Part shown: positions 7,696 through 16,502 of the stretch, piece by piece
Layout: each line of letters starts with the position of its first letter
Numbering within the stretch: position 1 is the stretch's first letter
Assembly: GCF_016703145.1 (NCBI RefSeq)
Contig: NZ_JADJCO010000003.1
Span: 620,001-684,000 of the forward strand
Direction of reading: 5' to 3'
Origin: Ottowia sp.
GTDB taxonomy: Bacteria; Pseudomonadota; Gammaproteobacteria; Burkholderiales; Burkholderiaceae_C
DNA length: 64,000 nt
Notes under the pieces: generated by a model
What the model was told of the DNA's origin: nothing
The model's input: the letters and a program-made list of their open reading frames with translations, nothing else
Databases searched by the model: none
Translations under genes and position numbers: made by a program

Positions 7696-9045
7696 ATGAC
7701 TGCACTGCCCACCATCGAGCACTTGGCCGCCGGGCGCACCAGCGCCACCGCGCTCACCGAGGCCGCCCTGGCGCGCGCGCAGGACCCGGCGGGCGAGGGC
7801 GCGCGCGTGTTCACCCTGCTGGACGCCGGGCGCGCCCGCGCCCTGGCCGCCGCCTCCGACGCCCTGCGCGCCGCCGGCATCGTGCGCTCCCCGCTGGAAG
7901 GCCTGCCGGTCTCCATCAAGGACCTGTTCGACGTCGCCGGCCAGGTCACCACCGCCGGCTCCGTCGTGCTGAAGGACGCCGCGCCGGCCGCGCGCAACGC
8001 CCCCGTCATCGACCGCCTCATCGCCGCCGGCGCGGTGATCGTCGGGCGCACCAACATGACCGAGTTCGCCTTCTCCGGCCTGGGCCTCAACCCGCATCAC
8101 GGCACGCCGCGCAACCCGTGGGACCGCGTCGGTGGCGGGCGCATCCCCGGCGGCTCCAGCAGCGGCGCGGCGGTGTCGGTGACCGACGGCATGGCGGTGC
8201 TGGCCCTCGGTTCGGACACCGGCGGCTCGGTGCGCGTCCCCTCGGCGCTGTGCGGGCTCGCGGGCTTCAAGCCCACGCAGCGGCGCGTGCCGCTGGCGGG
8301 CGCGCTGCCGCTGTCCACCTCGCTCGACTCCGTCGGCCCGCTGGCCGCCAGCGTGCGCTGCTGCGCCATCGCCGACGCCGTGCTGGCCGGCGAGCCGGCC
8401 GTGCCGCCGCCCGCGCGCGACCTGCAGGGCGCGCGGCTGGCCGTGCCCGAGACCGTGGTGCTGGACGACCTGGACGCCGCCGTGGCGGCCGCTTTCGAGC
8501 GCGCCCTGGCGCGGCTGTCGGCCGCTGGCGCGCGCGTGGCCCGCATCGCCGTGCCCGAGTTCGCCGAGTTCGCGCCGCTGCATGCGCGCGGCACGCTGCC
8601 CGCCGCCGAGGCCTGGGCCTGGCACCGCGCGCTGCTGGCGCGCGCCGGCGACGCCTACGACCCGCGCGTGGCCAGCCGCCTGCGCGGCGGCGAGCGCATG
8701 GGCGCGGCCGACTACGTCGAGCTGCTGGCCGCGCGCCGGCGCTGGATCGCCCAGGTCGAGGCGCGCATCGCCGGCTTCGACGCGCTGTTGATGCCCACCG
8801 TGCCCTGCATCGCGCCGCGCATCGACGCGCTGGCGCCGCCGCACGACGAGGCGTACTCGGCGGCCAACGCGCTGATCCTGCGCAACCCCGCGTTCATCAA
8901 CTTCCTCGACGGCTGCGCGCTGTCGCTGCCCTGCCACGAGGACGGCGAGGCGCCGGTCGGGCTGACGCTGGCCGGCCGAGGCGGCACCGACCGCGACATC
9001 CTGGCGTTGGGCCTGGGCGTGGAACGGGTATTGGCAGGTATTTGA
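7696..9045 (+). CDS. Amidase-signature family amidase
   Basis: A 449-residue amidase-signature enzyme with the Ser-cisSer-Lys triad: Lys75 in PVSIKDLFDV, the cis-Ser in PGGSSSGAAVS (151-161) and nucleophile Ser178 in DTGGSVRVP. Length fits stand-alone amidases rather than GatA, and no gatB or gatC is near. The substrate is not predictable; relatives hydrolyse short aliphatic amides, allophanate or aryl amides. The ATG at 7696 lies directly after a dispersed repeat with no Shine-Dalgarno, so the ribosome may use repeat sequence or the gene may be weakly translated. The stop codon at 9043-9045 overlaps the edge of the next repeat. Confidence 0.88.
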   Translation: MTALPTIEHLAAGRTSATALTEAALARAQDPAGEGARVFTLLDAGRARALAAASDALRAAGIVRSPLEGLPVSIKDLFDVAGQVTTAGSVVLKDAAPAARNAPVIDRLIAAGAVIVGRTNMTEFAFSGLGLNPHHGTPRNPWDRVGGGRIPGGSSSGAAVSVTDGMAVLALGSDTGGSVRVPSALCGLAGFKPTQRRVPLAGALPLSTSLDSVGPLAASVRCCAIADAVLAGEPAVPPPARDLQGARLAVPETVVLDDLDAAVAAAFERALARLSAAGARVARIAVPEFAEFAPLHARGTLPAAEAWAWHRALLARAGDAYDPRVASRLRGGERMGAADYVELLAARRRWIAQVEARIAGFDALLMPTVPCIAPRIDALAPPHDEAYSAANALILRNPAFINFLDGCALSLPCHEDGEAPVGLTLAGRGGTDRDILALGLGVERVLAGI

Positions 9046-9098
9046 GGCGCTAGCCAGCGTGGATATTGACTTGTCTGCTGCAAATTAAGTAGCATCTG
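9044..9098 (-). repeat. Dispersed intergenic repeat, copy 3
   Basis: On the minus strand it holds GATGCTACTTAATTTGCAGC, CAATATCCACGC and TGGCTAGCGCCTC. It begins within the amidase stop codon, so the repeat supplies the gene end. Confidence 0.7.
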
Positions 9099-9143
9099 AA
9101 TCGGGCTGCCGCGTCGGCGGCATGCACCCGTGGAGATTCCCAA

Positions 9144-9163
9144 AGTGTCCAATGCCGGACACT
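9144..9163. promoter_or_regulatory. 20-bp palindrome upstream of the sulfatase gene
   Basis: AGTGTCC-AATGCC-GGACACT is a perfect 7-base inverted repeat with a 6-base spacer, 60 bases before the sulfatase ATG. The half-site spacing suits a dimeric helix-turn-helix regulator, and a Crp-family regulator is encoded just downstream at 11653, but no second copy was found at that regulator's own promoter. Confidence 0.5.
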
Positions 9164-9222
9164 CAGCGCCCCGTCCTGTTTGCTACCGTCGCCGACGCAC
9201 ACAACACAGCGAGAGGTCAGCG

Positions 9223-11544
9223 ATGTCGAAGACGGCGATGCCTGCGGGCGAGGGCGATCCGGGCGCGGGGTTCGAGGGCCGCATCGGCCGCACGCTGGGC
9301 GAGTCCCTACCGCATTGGCGCGCGCCGCGGCGCCCGCCGGCAGGCAGCCCCAACGTGGTGGTCATCCTGTTCGACGACCTGGGCTTTTCCGACTTCGGCT
9401 GTTTCGGCGGCGAGATCCACACCCCGAATATCGACCGCCTGGCCGCCGGGGGGCTGCGCTTCACCGGCTACACCACGGTGCCCATGTGCACGCCGGCGCG
9501 CGCCGCGCTGCTCACGGGCAAGAACCCGCACAGCGTGGGCTGCGGCTGGCTGACCCACAACGACCCCGGCTACCCCGGCTACAAGGGCGAGATGAGCAAG
9601 GACGCCCCCACCATGGCCGAGCTGCTGCGCGCGCAGGGCTACGCCACCTTCGCGGCGGGCAAGTGGCACAACACCTACGACGCCAACGCGCAGCCGGGCG
9701 GCGACATCAGCTCGTGGCCCCTGCAGCGCGGGTTCGACCGCTTCTATGGCTTCCTGGGCGCGGAAACCAGCTATTTCCAGCCGGACCGCATGCTCGAGGG
9801 CAACCAGCCGGCCGCGGCCGACCAGTTCCCGCCGGACTATTTCGCGCCGGACGACTACACCGGCCGCGCCGTGTCCTGGCTGGCCGAGCAGCAGGCCTGC
9901 GCGCCCGACAAGCCCTTCTTTCTGTACCTGGCCTACCAGACGCCGCACACGCCGCTGCAGGCCAAGCCGGCCGACCTGGCGCGCTACCGCGGCCGCTACC
10001 AGGCCGGCTGGGACGCGCTGCGCCGCGAGCGCTTCGAGCGCCAGCGCGCCATGGGGCTGACCGAGGACAACGCCGGCTTTTCACCGCGCAACCCCGGCGT
10101 GCCCGCCTGGGAGACGCTGGGCGAGGACCAGCAGAAGCTGTTCGCGACGCACATGGAGGTCTACGCGGCGCTGATTGACAACGCCGACCAGAACGTCGGC
10201 CGCGTGCTGGACTTCCTGCGCCAGAGCGGCCAGTGGGACAACACGCTGATCCTCATCACCTCCGACAACGGCGCCAATTCCGTCGGCGGTCCGGAAGGCG
10301 TGGTCAATCTGCAGGGGCGCCGCTCGGGCCTGCCGGAGGATCCGGCCGTCGTTGCCCAGTTGCTGGCGCAGGGCCGCATGGGCGGCAACGACACCTACGC
10401 CGCCTACCCCAGCGGCTGGACGCAGGTGAGCAACACGCCCTACCGCTACTACAAGCGCACCCCCATGGCCGGCGGCATCCGCGTGCCGCTGATCGCGCAC
10501 TGGCCCCAGGGCCTGGCGGACGCCGGCGCGCTGCGGCGCCAGTGGGTGCACGTCACCGACCTGCTGCCCACCGTGCTGGGGGTGACCGGCGGCGCCTACC
10601 CCGACACCTTTCGCGGGCTGCGCACGCGCGCGCTGGACGGGCGCAGCTTCGCGGCCATGTTCGGCGACGCCGCCGCGCCCCGGCAGCGTGAGCGCCAGTA
10701 CTACGAGCTGCAGGCCAACCGCGGCTACATCAGCGGGCGCTGGAAGATCGTCTCGCTGCAGGCGCCGCGCCAGCCGATCCAGCTGGACAACTGGATGCTG
10801 TTCGACCTGGAGAACGACCCCGCCGAGATCGAGGACCTGGCCGCGCGCCACCCCGACACCGTGGCCCGGCTGGTGGCCGAGTTCGAGGAAGACGCCAGCG
10901 CGAACTACGTCTATCCGCTGGACAACCGCGACGACATCCGGGCGGTCACCGTGCCACCGCACGAACTCGCGCAGTCGGGCACGCCGCGCGATTTCGCGCC
11001 GCAGGTGCGCTGGGTGCCCAACACCGTGGTGAGCCCGCTCATCGCGGACCGCGCTTACACCTTGCGGGCCCGCTTCGACTGGCAGCCGGGTGACGAGGGC
11101 GTGGTGCTGGCGATCGGCGACCGCTTCTGCGGCATCAGCCTGTTCGTCGAGCGCGGGCAACTGCATTTCGTCTACCAGTGGTGGTACAGCCCGACCGAGC
11201 TGGCCCCGATCGATCTGCAGCCCGGCGCGCAGGAATTCCTGCTCGACTACCGCGCCCTGGGCGAGCGCCGGGGCGAGGCCGACGTCAGCCTCAACAGCCG
11301 GCGCTGCCACGCGGCGGTGGACCTGTCGCCCACCATGGTGCGCGTGCCGTCGGGCGGCCTGACCGTGGGGCTGAACCGGCGTGAGGCCATCAGCCCGCGC
11401 TATGCCGGCCGCGGCGTGTTCCGCTACAGCGGCCGCATCGAGGGGGTGCGTATCGAGCCGGGCGCGCAGGCGCCTCACACGCCCATGAACCTCGACGAAG
11501 CGGCCGTGCAGGCCGCCATGCGCGCGGCGGCCCACAACGCCTGA
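9223..11544 (+). CDS. Type I sulfatase (arylsulfatase family)
   Basis: A 773-residue enzyme of the sulfatase/alkaline-phosphatase superfamily that should cleave a sulfate ester. The formylglycine signature CTPAR begins at Cys89 (VPMCTPARAALLTGK), metal ligands DD are at 51-52 (ILFDDLGFSD), and a second metal site is ITSDNGAN. The sulfatase domain ends near residue 560; the remaining ~200 residues form a beta-rich tail seen in the long arylsulfatases of ~750-790 residues. No signal peptide is seen, so it is likely cytoplasmic. The ATG at 9223 follows GAGAGG. Neighbouring oxidoreductase and decarboxylase genes suggest use of a sulfated organic compound, but this is inference. Confidence 0.88.
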   Translation: MSKTAMPAGEGDPGAGFEGRIGRTLGESLPHWRAPRRPPAGSPNVVVILFDDLGFSDFGCFGGEIHTPNIDRLAAGGLRFTGYTTVPMCTPARAALLTGKNPHSVGCGWLTHNDPGYPGYKGEMSKDAPTMAELLRAQGYATFAAGKWHNTYDANAQPGGDISSWPLQRGFDRFYGFLGAETSYFQPDRMLEGNQPAAADQFPPDYFAPDDYTGRAVSWLAEQQACAPDKPFFLYLAYQTPHTPLQAKPADLARYRGRYQAGWDALRRERFERQRAMGLTEDNAGFSPRNPGVPAWETLGEDQQKLFATHMEVYAALIDNADQNVGRVLDFLRQSGQWDNTLILITSDNGANSVGGPEGVVNLQGRRSGLPEDPAVVAQLLAQGRMGGNDTYAAYPSGWTQVSNTPYRYYKRTPMAGGIRVPLIAHWPQGLADAGALRRQWVHVTDLLPTVLGVTGGAYPDTFRGLRTRALDGRSFAAMFGDAAAPRQRERQYYELQANRGYISGRWKIVSLQAPRQPIQLDNWMLFDLENDPAEIEDLAARHPDTVARLVAEFEEDASANYVYPLDNRDDIRAVTVPPHELAQSGTPRDFAPQVRWVPNTVVSPLIADRAYTLRARFDWQPGDEGVVLAIGDRFCGISLFVERGQLHFVYQWWYSPTELAPIDLQPGAQEFLLDYRALGERRGEADVSLNSRRCHAAVDLSPTMVRVPSGGLTVGLNRREAISPRYAGRGVFRYSGRIEGVRIEPGAQAPHTPMNLDEAAVQAAMRAAAHNA

Positions 11545-11652
11545 CTGCGTGTTTTCCCTGGTGGGGCCGGCGATTCGGGGCTCTGTCAAGTTTCAGGCAG
11601 TTCGCGCCAGGCAGGCTTCCTAGCATCGCTGCCTGTGAATGCCAACCACCCT

Positions 11653-12411
11653 TCAGGAACCCGCAGGCTTCGGCATCAGGCCAAGGCCCGCCCGCTCGGC
11701 CAGACCCGGCGGGTCGATGATGGTCAGGCTGGCGTAGTGCAGTGCGATCAAGCCGTCGCGCTTGAGTTGCTGCACGGCGAAATTGGCGCGCTGCCGGCTC
11801 ACGCCCAGCCAGTCGCCAATGTCGGCCTGGGACATCTGCAAGGTCAGCGCGACGCCGTCGGGCTGAGGGCGGCCGCTGGTGATCGCCTGCAGGTGCAGCT
11901 GGCGCGCCAGCCGGACATCCAGGGTCATGGTGGTGTCCACCAGCAGCCGTTCGTAGATGAGCCGGGAGCGATAGGCCATCTGCAGTTCCAGCGCCCGCGC
12001 CAGCGACGCAAAGCGGTCGCGCAGCGCGCGAAAGGCCGGCCCCCGCACCAGCAGTACGCGGGTCGCCGTTTCGCGGGCGATCAGGTCGCTCAGGTGGGGC
12101 AGGCCATCCCACAGGCTCACCGTGGCGGCGATGTCGCCCGGCCCCAGGAAGGCCAGCAAATGCCGCCGGCCGTCCTGGTGCAGCACGCTGGATTCGACGG
12201 CGCCCTCGACCACCACCAGCAGGTGTTCGAAGGGGTCTCCGCGCCGCAGCAGCGTCTGCCCCTTGGCCAGGGGCTGCACGTGCCCCGCCTCCGTCAGCGC
12301 CTGGCGCGCCTCGGGTTCGCAGTCGCGAAAACCCAGCGACTGCTTCAGCAGCGCGGCCGCGAGCAGTCTGCCGCTGGTCTGCATGTCCATGGCTGGGCGA
12401 TGGGCCGGCAT
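11653..12411 (-). CDS. Crp/Fnr-family transcriptional regulator
   Basis: A 252-residue regulator with an N-terminal cyclic-nucleotide-binding-fold domain (LLRRGDPFEHLLVVVEGAVE, residues ~50-75) and a C-terminal Crp-type winged helix (MSQADIGDWLGVSRQRANFA, ~190-215). It lacks the N-terminal cysteines of Fnr, so it probably senses a small ligand or none. It lies between the sulfatase gene and the divergent decarboxylase operon, 83 bases from the latter, and is the obvious local regulator. ATG at 12411 is used; an in-frame ATG at 12390 is possible. Confidence 0.85.
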   Translation of the reverse strand: MPAHRPAMDMQTSGRLLAAALLKQSLGFRDCEPEARQALTEAGHVQPLAKGQTLLRRGDPFEHLLVVVEGAVESSVLHQDGRRHLLAFLGPGDIAATVSLWDGLPHLSDLIARETATRVLLVRGPAFRALRDRFASLARALELQMAYRSRLIYERLLVDTTMTLDVRLARQLHLQAITSGRPQPDGVALTLQMSQADIGDWLGVSRQRANFAVQQLKRDGLIALHYASLTIIDPPGLAERAGLGLMPKPAGS

Positions 12412-12494
12412 GTTCCGCGAACCTCTTTCCTGAGTCGAGCGACCTGTCGCGCGGCATTGTGCCAGTTCGTCCTTTTTGATGCCCTAGGAAACGC

Positions 12495-13055
12495 ATGACT
12501 TCACCCAACCCCCTGATGGTCCCCGCGCCCAACCCGCCGGGCGGCGCCAGCGCCTCCGCCGTGCTGCGGGCGCTGCGCGCCGCGGGCGTGACGCACGTGG
12601 TCACCGTGCCCGATTTCGTGCAGTTCGCCCTGCATGCGCAACTGGCCGCGGCGGACGCCGGCATCGCGCAGGTGTACGCCTGCAGCGAGGACCAGGCGCT
12701 CACGGTGGCCGCCGGCCTGTACGTCGGCGGCGCCAAGCCGGTGGTGCTGGTGCAGAACCAGGGCTTCTACAAGTGCCTGAACACCCTGCGCGCGACCTGC
12801 ATCGACGCCGGGGTGCCGGTGGTGTTCCTGGTCGGCCAGTTCGGCCGCGAGATCGAGAACATCGGCCAGCCCACGCGCGCGTCCAGCCGCAGCATGGTGC
12901 GGCTGCTGGAGCCCGTGATCGAGACGCTGGGCCTGCGCTACTGGAAGGTGGCCGACGACGCCGATGCCGCCGGCATCGCGCAGGCGCTCGCGCATGCCCA
13001 CGCCGAGGAAACCGGCGCGGTGGTCCTGATCGACCGCCACCTCACCTGGAACTGA
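12495..13055 (+). CDS. ThDP-dependent decarboxylase, PYR-domain subunit
   Basis: A 186-residue protein equal to the PYR domain of thiamine-diphosphate enzymes. The catalytic glutamate that activates the cofactor is Glu65 in YACSEDQALTVAAG. It resembles the alpha subunit of sulfopyruvate decarboxylase (ComD) and the N-terminal half of phosphonopyruvate decarboxylase. With the next gene (20 bases downstream) it should form a heteromeric 2-oxoacid decarboxylase. The exact substrate is unknown. First gene of a four-gene operon transcribed away from the Crp-type regulator. Confidence 0.8.
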   Translation: MTSPNPLMVPAPNPPGGASASAVLRALRAAGVTHVVTVPDFVQFALHAQLAAADAGIAQVYACSEDQALTVAAGLYVGGAKPVVLVQNQGFYKCLNTLRATCIDAGVPVVFLVGQFGREIENIGQPTRASSRSMVRLLEPVIETLGLRYWKVADDADAAGIAQALAHAHAEETGAVVLIDRHLTWN

Positions 13056-13075
13056 CCCCACACGGAAAGCGCACC

Positions 13076-13681
13076 ATGCACATCGGTCAAGCCTGCGCCG
13101 CCATTGCCGCGGCGCGCAAAAACATCTGCCCACAGGCGCCGCTGGTGGCGACCATGTCGGCCCAGTTCGCGTTCGACGCCCTCGGCGAGACCGAGCGCCG
13201 CATCGACTCGGTGCCGCTCATGGGCGGCGCCGCCGGCCTGGGCCTGGGGCTGGCGCTGGCCCGCCCCGACCTGCCCGTCATCGTCGTCGATGGCGACGCC
13301 AGCCTGCTGATGGAACTGGGCAGCCTGGTGACCGTGGCGCACAACCGCCCGGCGCGCCTGCTCCATTTCGTGTGCGCCAACGGCGTGCAGTTCAACGGCC
13401 TGCGCAACCTGCCCACGGCCGGCGCCGACCCCGCCTGCGACTTCGCGGCCATGGCCCTGGCCGCCGGCTACGCGCATGCCGAGCGCATCGGCGACGCGGG
13501 CCAGCTGGCCGCCGCCCTGCCCGGCCTGCTGGCGCGCACCGGCGCCACCCTGATCGAGCTGGCGCTGGCGCGCGACCCCGCCCGCGTGGGCGCCGAAACG
13601 CCGCAGCCGTTGCTGCCGCCCTTTCAGTTCGTCCGCATGCGCCACGCCGTGCGAACGCTGAAGGCGGCGCTGCAATCCTGA
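13076..13681 (+). CDS. ThDP-dependent decarboxylase, PP-domain subunit
   Basis: A 201-residue pyrophosphate-binding domain. The ThDP motif starts at GDASLLMELG and ends about 28 residues later at the asparagine of VCANG. MGGAAGLGLGLALA upstream is the usual glycine-rich loop. It pairs with the preceding PYR subunit, together matching the split architecture and sizes of ComDE sulfopyruvate decarboxylase (about 170-190 residues each). A split enzyme can also be an acetolactate-like or phosphonopyruvate-type decarboxylase, so the assignment stops at family level. Confidence 0.8.
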   Translation: MHIGQACAAIAAARKNICPQAPLVATMSAQFAFDALGETERRIDSVPLMGGAAGLGLGLALARPDLPVIVVDGDASLLMELGSLVTVAHNRPARLLHFVCANGVQFNGLRNLPTAGADPACDFAAMALAAGYAHAERIGDAGQLAAALPGLLARTGATLIELALARDPARVGAETPQPLLPPFQFVRMRHAVRTLKAALQS

Positions 13682-13700
13682 CCCCCGACGAAGGCGAGCC

Positions 13701-15323
13701 ATGACCCCTGAACGCAACGAGTTCGACTACATCATCGTCGGCGCCGGCTCGGCCGGCGCGGCGCTGGCCGCCCGGCTGACCGAGCGCGCGCAATTGTCCG
13801 TGCTGCTGTTGGAAGCCGGCCCGCCCGACACCAACCTGTGGACGCGCATCCCGCTGGGCGTGGGGTTCGTGCTGGCGCAGGGCAAGGTCACGCGCTCCTT
13901 CCACACCCAGCCCGACCCGCAGATGAACGGCCGCGGCATCTACTGGCCGCGCGGCTGGGTGGTGGGCGGCTCGTCCACCGTCAACGGCATGATCTGGGTG
14001 CACGGCACGCCGCGCGAGTACGACCTGTGGGCCGAGGACGGCTGCCCCGGCTGGGCCTACGCCGACCTGCTGCCCTGGTTCAAGAAGATCGAGCGCTTCG
14101 CCGGCGGCGACGATGCGTCGCGCGGGCGCCAGGGGCCCGTCACGGTCACCGAGTTCCAGCCCGTCGATGCGCTGCCCGACGCCTTCCTGGATTCGGCGCA
14201 GCAGGCGGGCATCGCGCCGCGCGTGGCCGACTACAACGCGCGCGGCCTGGGCGGCAGCTACCTGCAGTTCAACACCCGCCGCGGCGTGCGCTGCAACACC
14301 CGCATGGCCTATCTGGACGATGCGTTGGAACGCCCCAACCTGACGCTCAAGACCGGCGCGCTGGTGCAGCGCGTGCTGCTGGAGGGCAAGCGCGCGGTCG
14401 GCGTGGCGGCGCGCATCGAGGGCCGCGAAGGCAAGTTCAAGGCGCGGCGCGAGGTGATCCTGTGCGGCGGCGCCTTCAACTCGCCGCAGCTGCTGGAGCT
14501 GTCGGGCATCGGGCGTCGCGAGGTGCTGGCCGCCGCTGGCGTGCCGCTGGTGCACGAGCTGCGGATGGTGGGCGAAAACCTGAGCGAGCACGTCTACAGC
14601 CCCATCGTCTACCGCTCCAAGCCGGAGGTGAGCTGGAACCAGCGGCTCAGCTCGCCGCTCGGCCAGGCGAAGCTGGGCCTGGGCTGGCTGGCCACGCGCA
14701 AGGGGCCGCTCAGCAGCAACTCGATCACGGCGCAGACCTTCGCGCCCATGCAGCCGGGCGGCGCGCATGCCGAGCTGAAGCTGCAGGTGCAGCAGGTGTC
14801 CACGGCCAACAACCGCGGCGCCGGCAAGATGGCGCTGGACGAATTCCCGGGTATCACCCTGGCCTCGTTCCAGATCCGGCCGCGCTCGCGCGGCACCAGC
14901 CACATCGCCAATGCCGACCCGGCCGCCGACCCGACGATGTTCTCGTGCCACTTCACGCATCCGGACGACCTGGACGCCTGCCTGCGGGCGCTCAAGCTGT
15001 CGCGCCGCATCGCCCAGACCGGCCCGCTCGCCCGCTTGGGCGGGGAGGAAGTGCGCCCCGGCCCCAAGGCGGCCAGCGACGAGCACTTGGTGGCGTACCT
15101 GCGCGCCACCGGCGCCACCGCCTACCACCCGCTGGGCACTTGCCGCATCGGCAGCGACGCCGCGCAGTCGGTGGTGGACCCCCAGCTGCGCGTGCACGGC
15201 ATCACCGCCCTGCGCGTCGCCGACGCCTCGGTGATGCCCACCATCGCCAGCACCAACACCAACGCGATCGCCATCGTGGTGGGGGAGCGCGCGGCCGACT
15301 TCATCCAGCGCGAATCCGCCTGA
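13701..15323 (+). CDS. GMC-family FAD oxidoreductase (choline dehydrogenase-like)
   Basis: A 540-residue flavoprotein with the FAD motif GAGSAGAALAARL (14-26), the second GMC signature around GGAFNSPQLLELSGIG, and the C-terminal catalytic histidine in YHPLGTCRIG followed by NTNAIAIVVGERAAD. It should oxidise a primary alcohol to an aldehyde, passing electrons to the respiratory chain or oxygen. It has no signal peptide. It lies 19 bases after the decarboxylase PP subunit. A role in oxidising an alcohol released by the nearby sulfatase, or the aldehyde-forming step next to the decarboxylase, is inferred from position only. Confidence 0.87.
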   Translation: MTPERNEFDYIIVGAGSAGAALAARLTERAQLSVLLLEAGPPDTNLWTRIPLGVGFVLAQGKVTRSFHTQPDPQMNGRGIYWPRGWVVGGSSTVNGMIWVHGTPREYDLWAEDGCPGWAYADLLPWFKKIERFAGGDDASRGRQGPVTVTEFQPVDALPDAFLDSAQQAGIAPRVADYNARGLGGSYLQFNTRRGVRCNTRMAYLDDALERPNLTLKTGALVQRVLLEGKRAVGVAARIEGREGKFKARREVILCGGAFNSPQLLELSGIGRREVLAAAGVPLVHELRMVGENLSEHVYSPIVYRSKPEVSWNQRLSSPLGQAKLGLGWLATRKGPLSSNSITAQTFAPMQPGGAHAELKLQVQQVSTANNRGAGKMALDEFPGITLASFQIRPRSRGTSHIANADPAADPTMFSCHFTHPDDLDACLRALKLSRRIAQTGPLARLGGEEVRPGPKAASDEHLVAYLRATGATAYHPLGTCRIGSDAAQSVVDPQLRVHGITALRVADASVMPTIASTNTNAIAIVVGERAADFIQRESA

Positions 15324-15351
15324 AACCTCCGCCGCTCATCAAGGAAACACC

Positions 15352-16347
15352 ATGAACGCATTGAACCGCCGCGCGCTGCTCCTGCAAGGCAGCGCCCTCT
15401 CCGCCGCGCTGGCGCTGCCCACGCGGGCGTGGTCGCAGCCGCCCGACGCGCCCTGGCCCGCCATCACCCGCATCACCGTGCCGTTTTCGGCCGGGGGCGC
15501 CGTCGACATCATGGCCCGCAAGCTGGGCGAGGCCCTGGGGCCGCGCCTGAAGACCGCCGTGGTGGTCGACAACAAGGTCGGCGCCACGGGGCTGATCGCC
15601 ATCCAGGCCGTGGCCAGGGCGCCGGCCGATGGCGCCAACCTGCTGTACCTGACCTCCGGCCAGGTCACCATGCAGGCGCTCACGCAGCGCGTCGATCTGC
15701 TCGCGCAGTTCAAGCCGGTCACCAAGATCAGCGCGGGGCCGAACCTGCTGCTGGTGCCGGGCAGCTCGCCCTACAAGACGCAGGCCGAGCTGATCGCGGT
15801 GATCAAGGCGCACCCGGGCAAGCTCAACTATGGCTCTGGCGGGGTCGCGTCGCCACCGCATCTGGCCTTCGAGCTGCTCAGTGAGCGCGTGCCCGGTGGC
15901 CTGCCGGCCACCCACGTCCCGTTCAAGTCGCTGCCAGAGGCCGTCACCGGCCTGCTGAGCGCCGACATCGACTTTGCGTTCGCGCTGCCGGCGCTGGCCT
16001 TGCCGCACCTGAGTTCCGGCAAGCTGCGCGCGCTGTCCACCACTGGCACGGCGCGGCTCGCCTTTCTGCCCGACGTGCCCACGGTGGCCGAAGCCGGCGT
16101 CAAGGGCTACAGCTTCGACGCCTGGGGTGGCCTGGTCGTGCCGGCCAAGACCCCCGACGCGGTGGTGGCCCGGCTGCATGAGGCACTGGTCGGCGCCGTG
16201 CGGTCACCGGAGATGACGGCGATGATCACCAAGCTCGGCGGCGTGCTGGAAGCCAGCGCCTCGCCAGCCGCCTTCGCCGAGCAGTTGCGCGTCGCCATCC
16301 AGACGGAGACGGCACTGGTGAAGCGCCTGGGCCTCAAGGCCGAGTAA
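15352..16347 (+). CDS. Bug/TctC-type periplasmic solute-binding protein
   Basis: A 331-residue extracytoplasmic receptor of the tripartite tricarboxylate transporter family. The N-terminus NRRALLLQGSALSAALALP followed by AWSQ looks like a Tat-type signal peptide (twin arginine, hydrophobic core, cleavage near residue 29). The body shows the family stretch ITVPFSAGGAVDIMARKLG and the late GLVVPAKTP. These proteins bind carboxylates. No membrane partners (tctA/tctB) are in the window, a common state in Burkholderiales with many orphan Bug proteins. It is the last gene of the decarboxylase-GMC operon. Confidence 0.87.
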   Translation: MNALNRRALLLQGSALSAALALPTRAWSQPPDAPWPAITRITVPFSAGGAVDIMARKLGEALGPRLKTAVVVDNKVGATGLIAIQAVARAPADGANLLYLTSGQVTMQALTQRVDLLAQFKPVTKISAGPNLLLVPGSSPYKTQAELIAVIKAHPGKLNYGSGGVASPPHLAFELLSERVPGGLPATHVPFKSLPEAVTGLLSADIDFAFALPALALPHLSSGKLRALSTTGTARLAFLPDVPTVAEAGVKGYSFDAWGGLVVPAKTPDAVVARLHEALVGAVRSPEMTAMITKLGGVLEASASPAAFAEQLRVAIQTETALVKRLGLKAE

Positions 16348-16430
16348 AGCGCTTGCGCACCCTGGCGCATCTGCGCGCTGCCCTGTCAGCGGGCCGGCGA
16401 GCCGCCCGCCGTGGCATTCGAGCGTTTTCG

Positions 16431-16483
16431 AGTGTTTTTGGCCTGTAACCATTATGGATATTGAATACATAGCTAACAGAGGC
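16431..16483 (-). repeat. Dispersed intergenic repeat, copy 4
   Basis: On the minus strand it reads GTTAGCTATG, TCAATATCCATAATGG, TTACAGGCC, AAAAACAC. It lies between the convergent solute-binding-protein and trkH genes. No separate terminator hairpin is evident in this gap. Confidence 0.75.
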
Positions 16484-16502
16484 CATCGGCGATCTGAACG
16501 GC

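Noticed and set aside
7501..8937. 478-codon minus-strand frame opposite metW and the amidase
   Set aside because: Both plus-strand genes have full catalytic motifs and family lengths; the antisense product is low-complexity and unlike any protein I know.
9223..15323. Choline-O-sulfate (betC-betA) operon
   Set aside because: The sulfatase is ~770 residues, far longer than choline sulfatase (~500), and the GMC gene sits in a separate operon with a ThDP decarboxylase; no betB or choline transporter is present.
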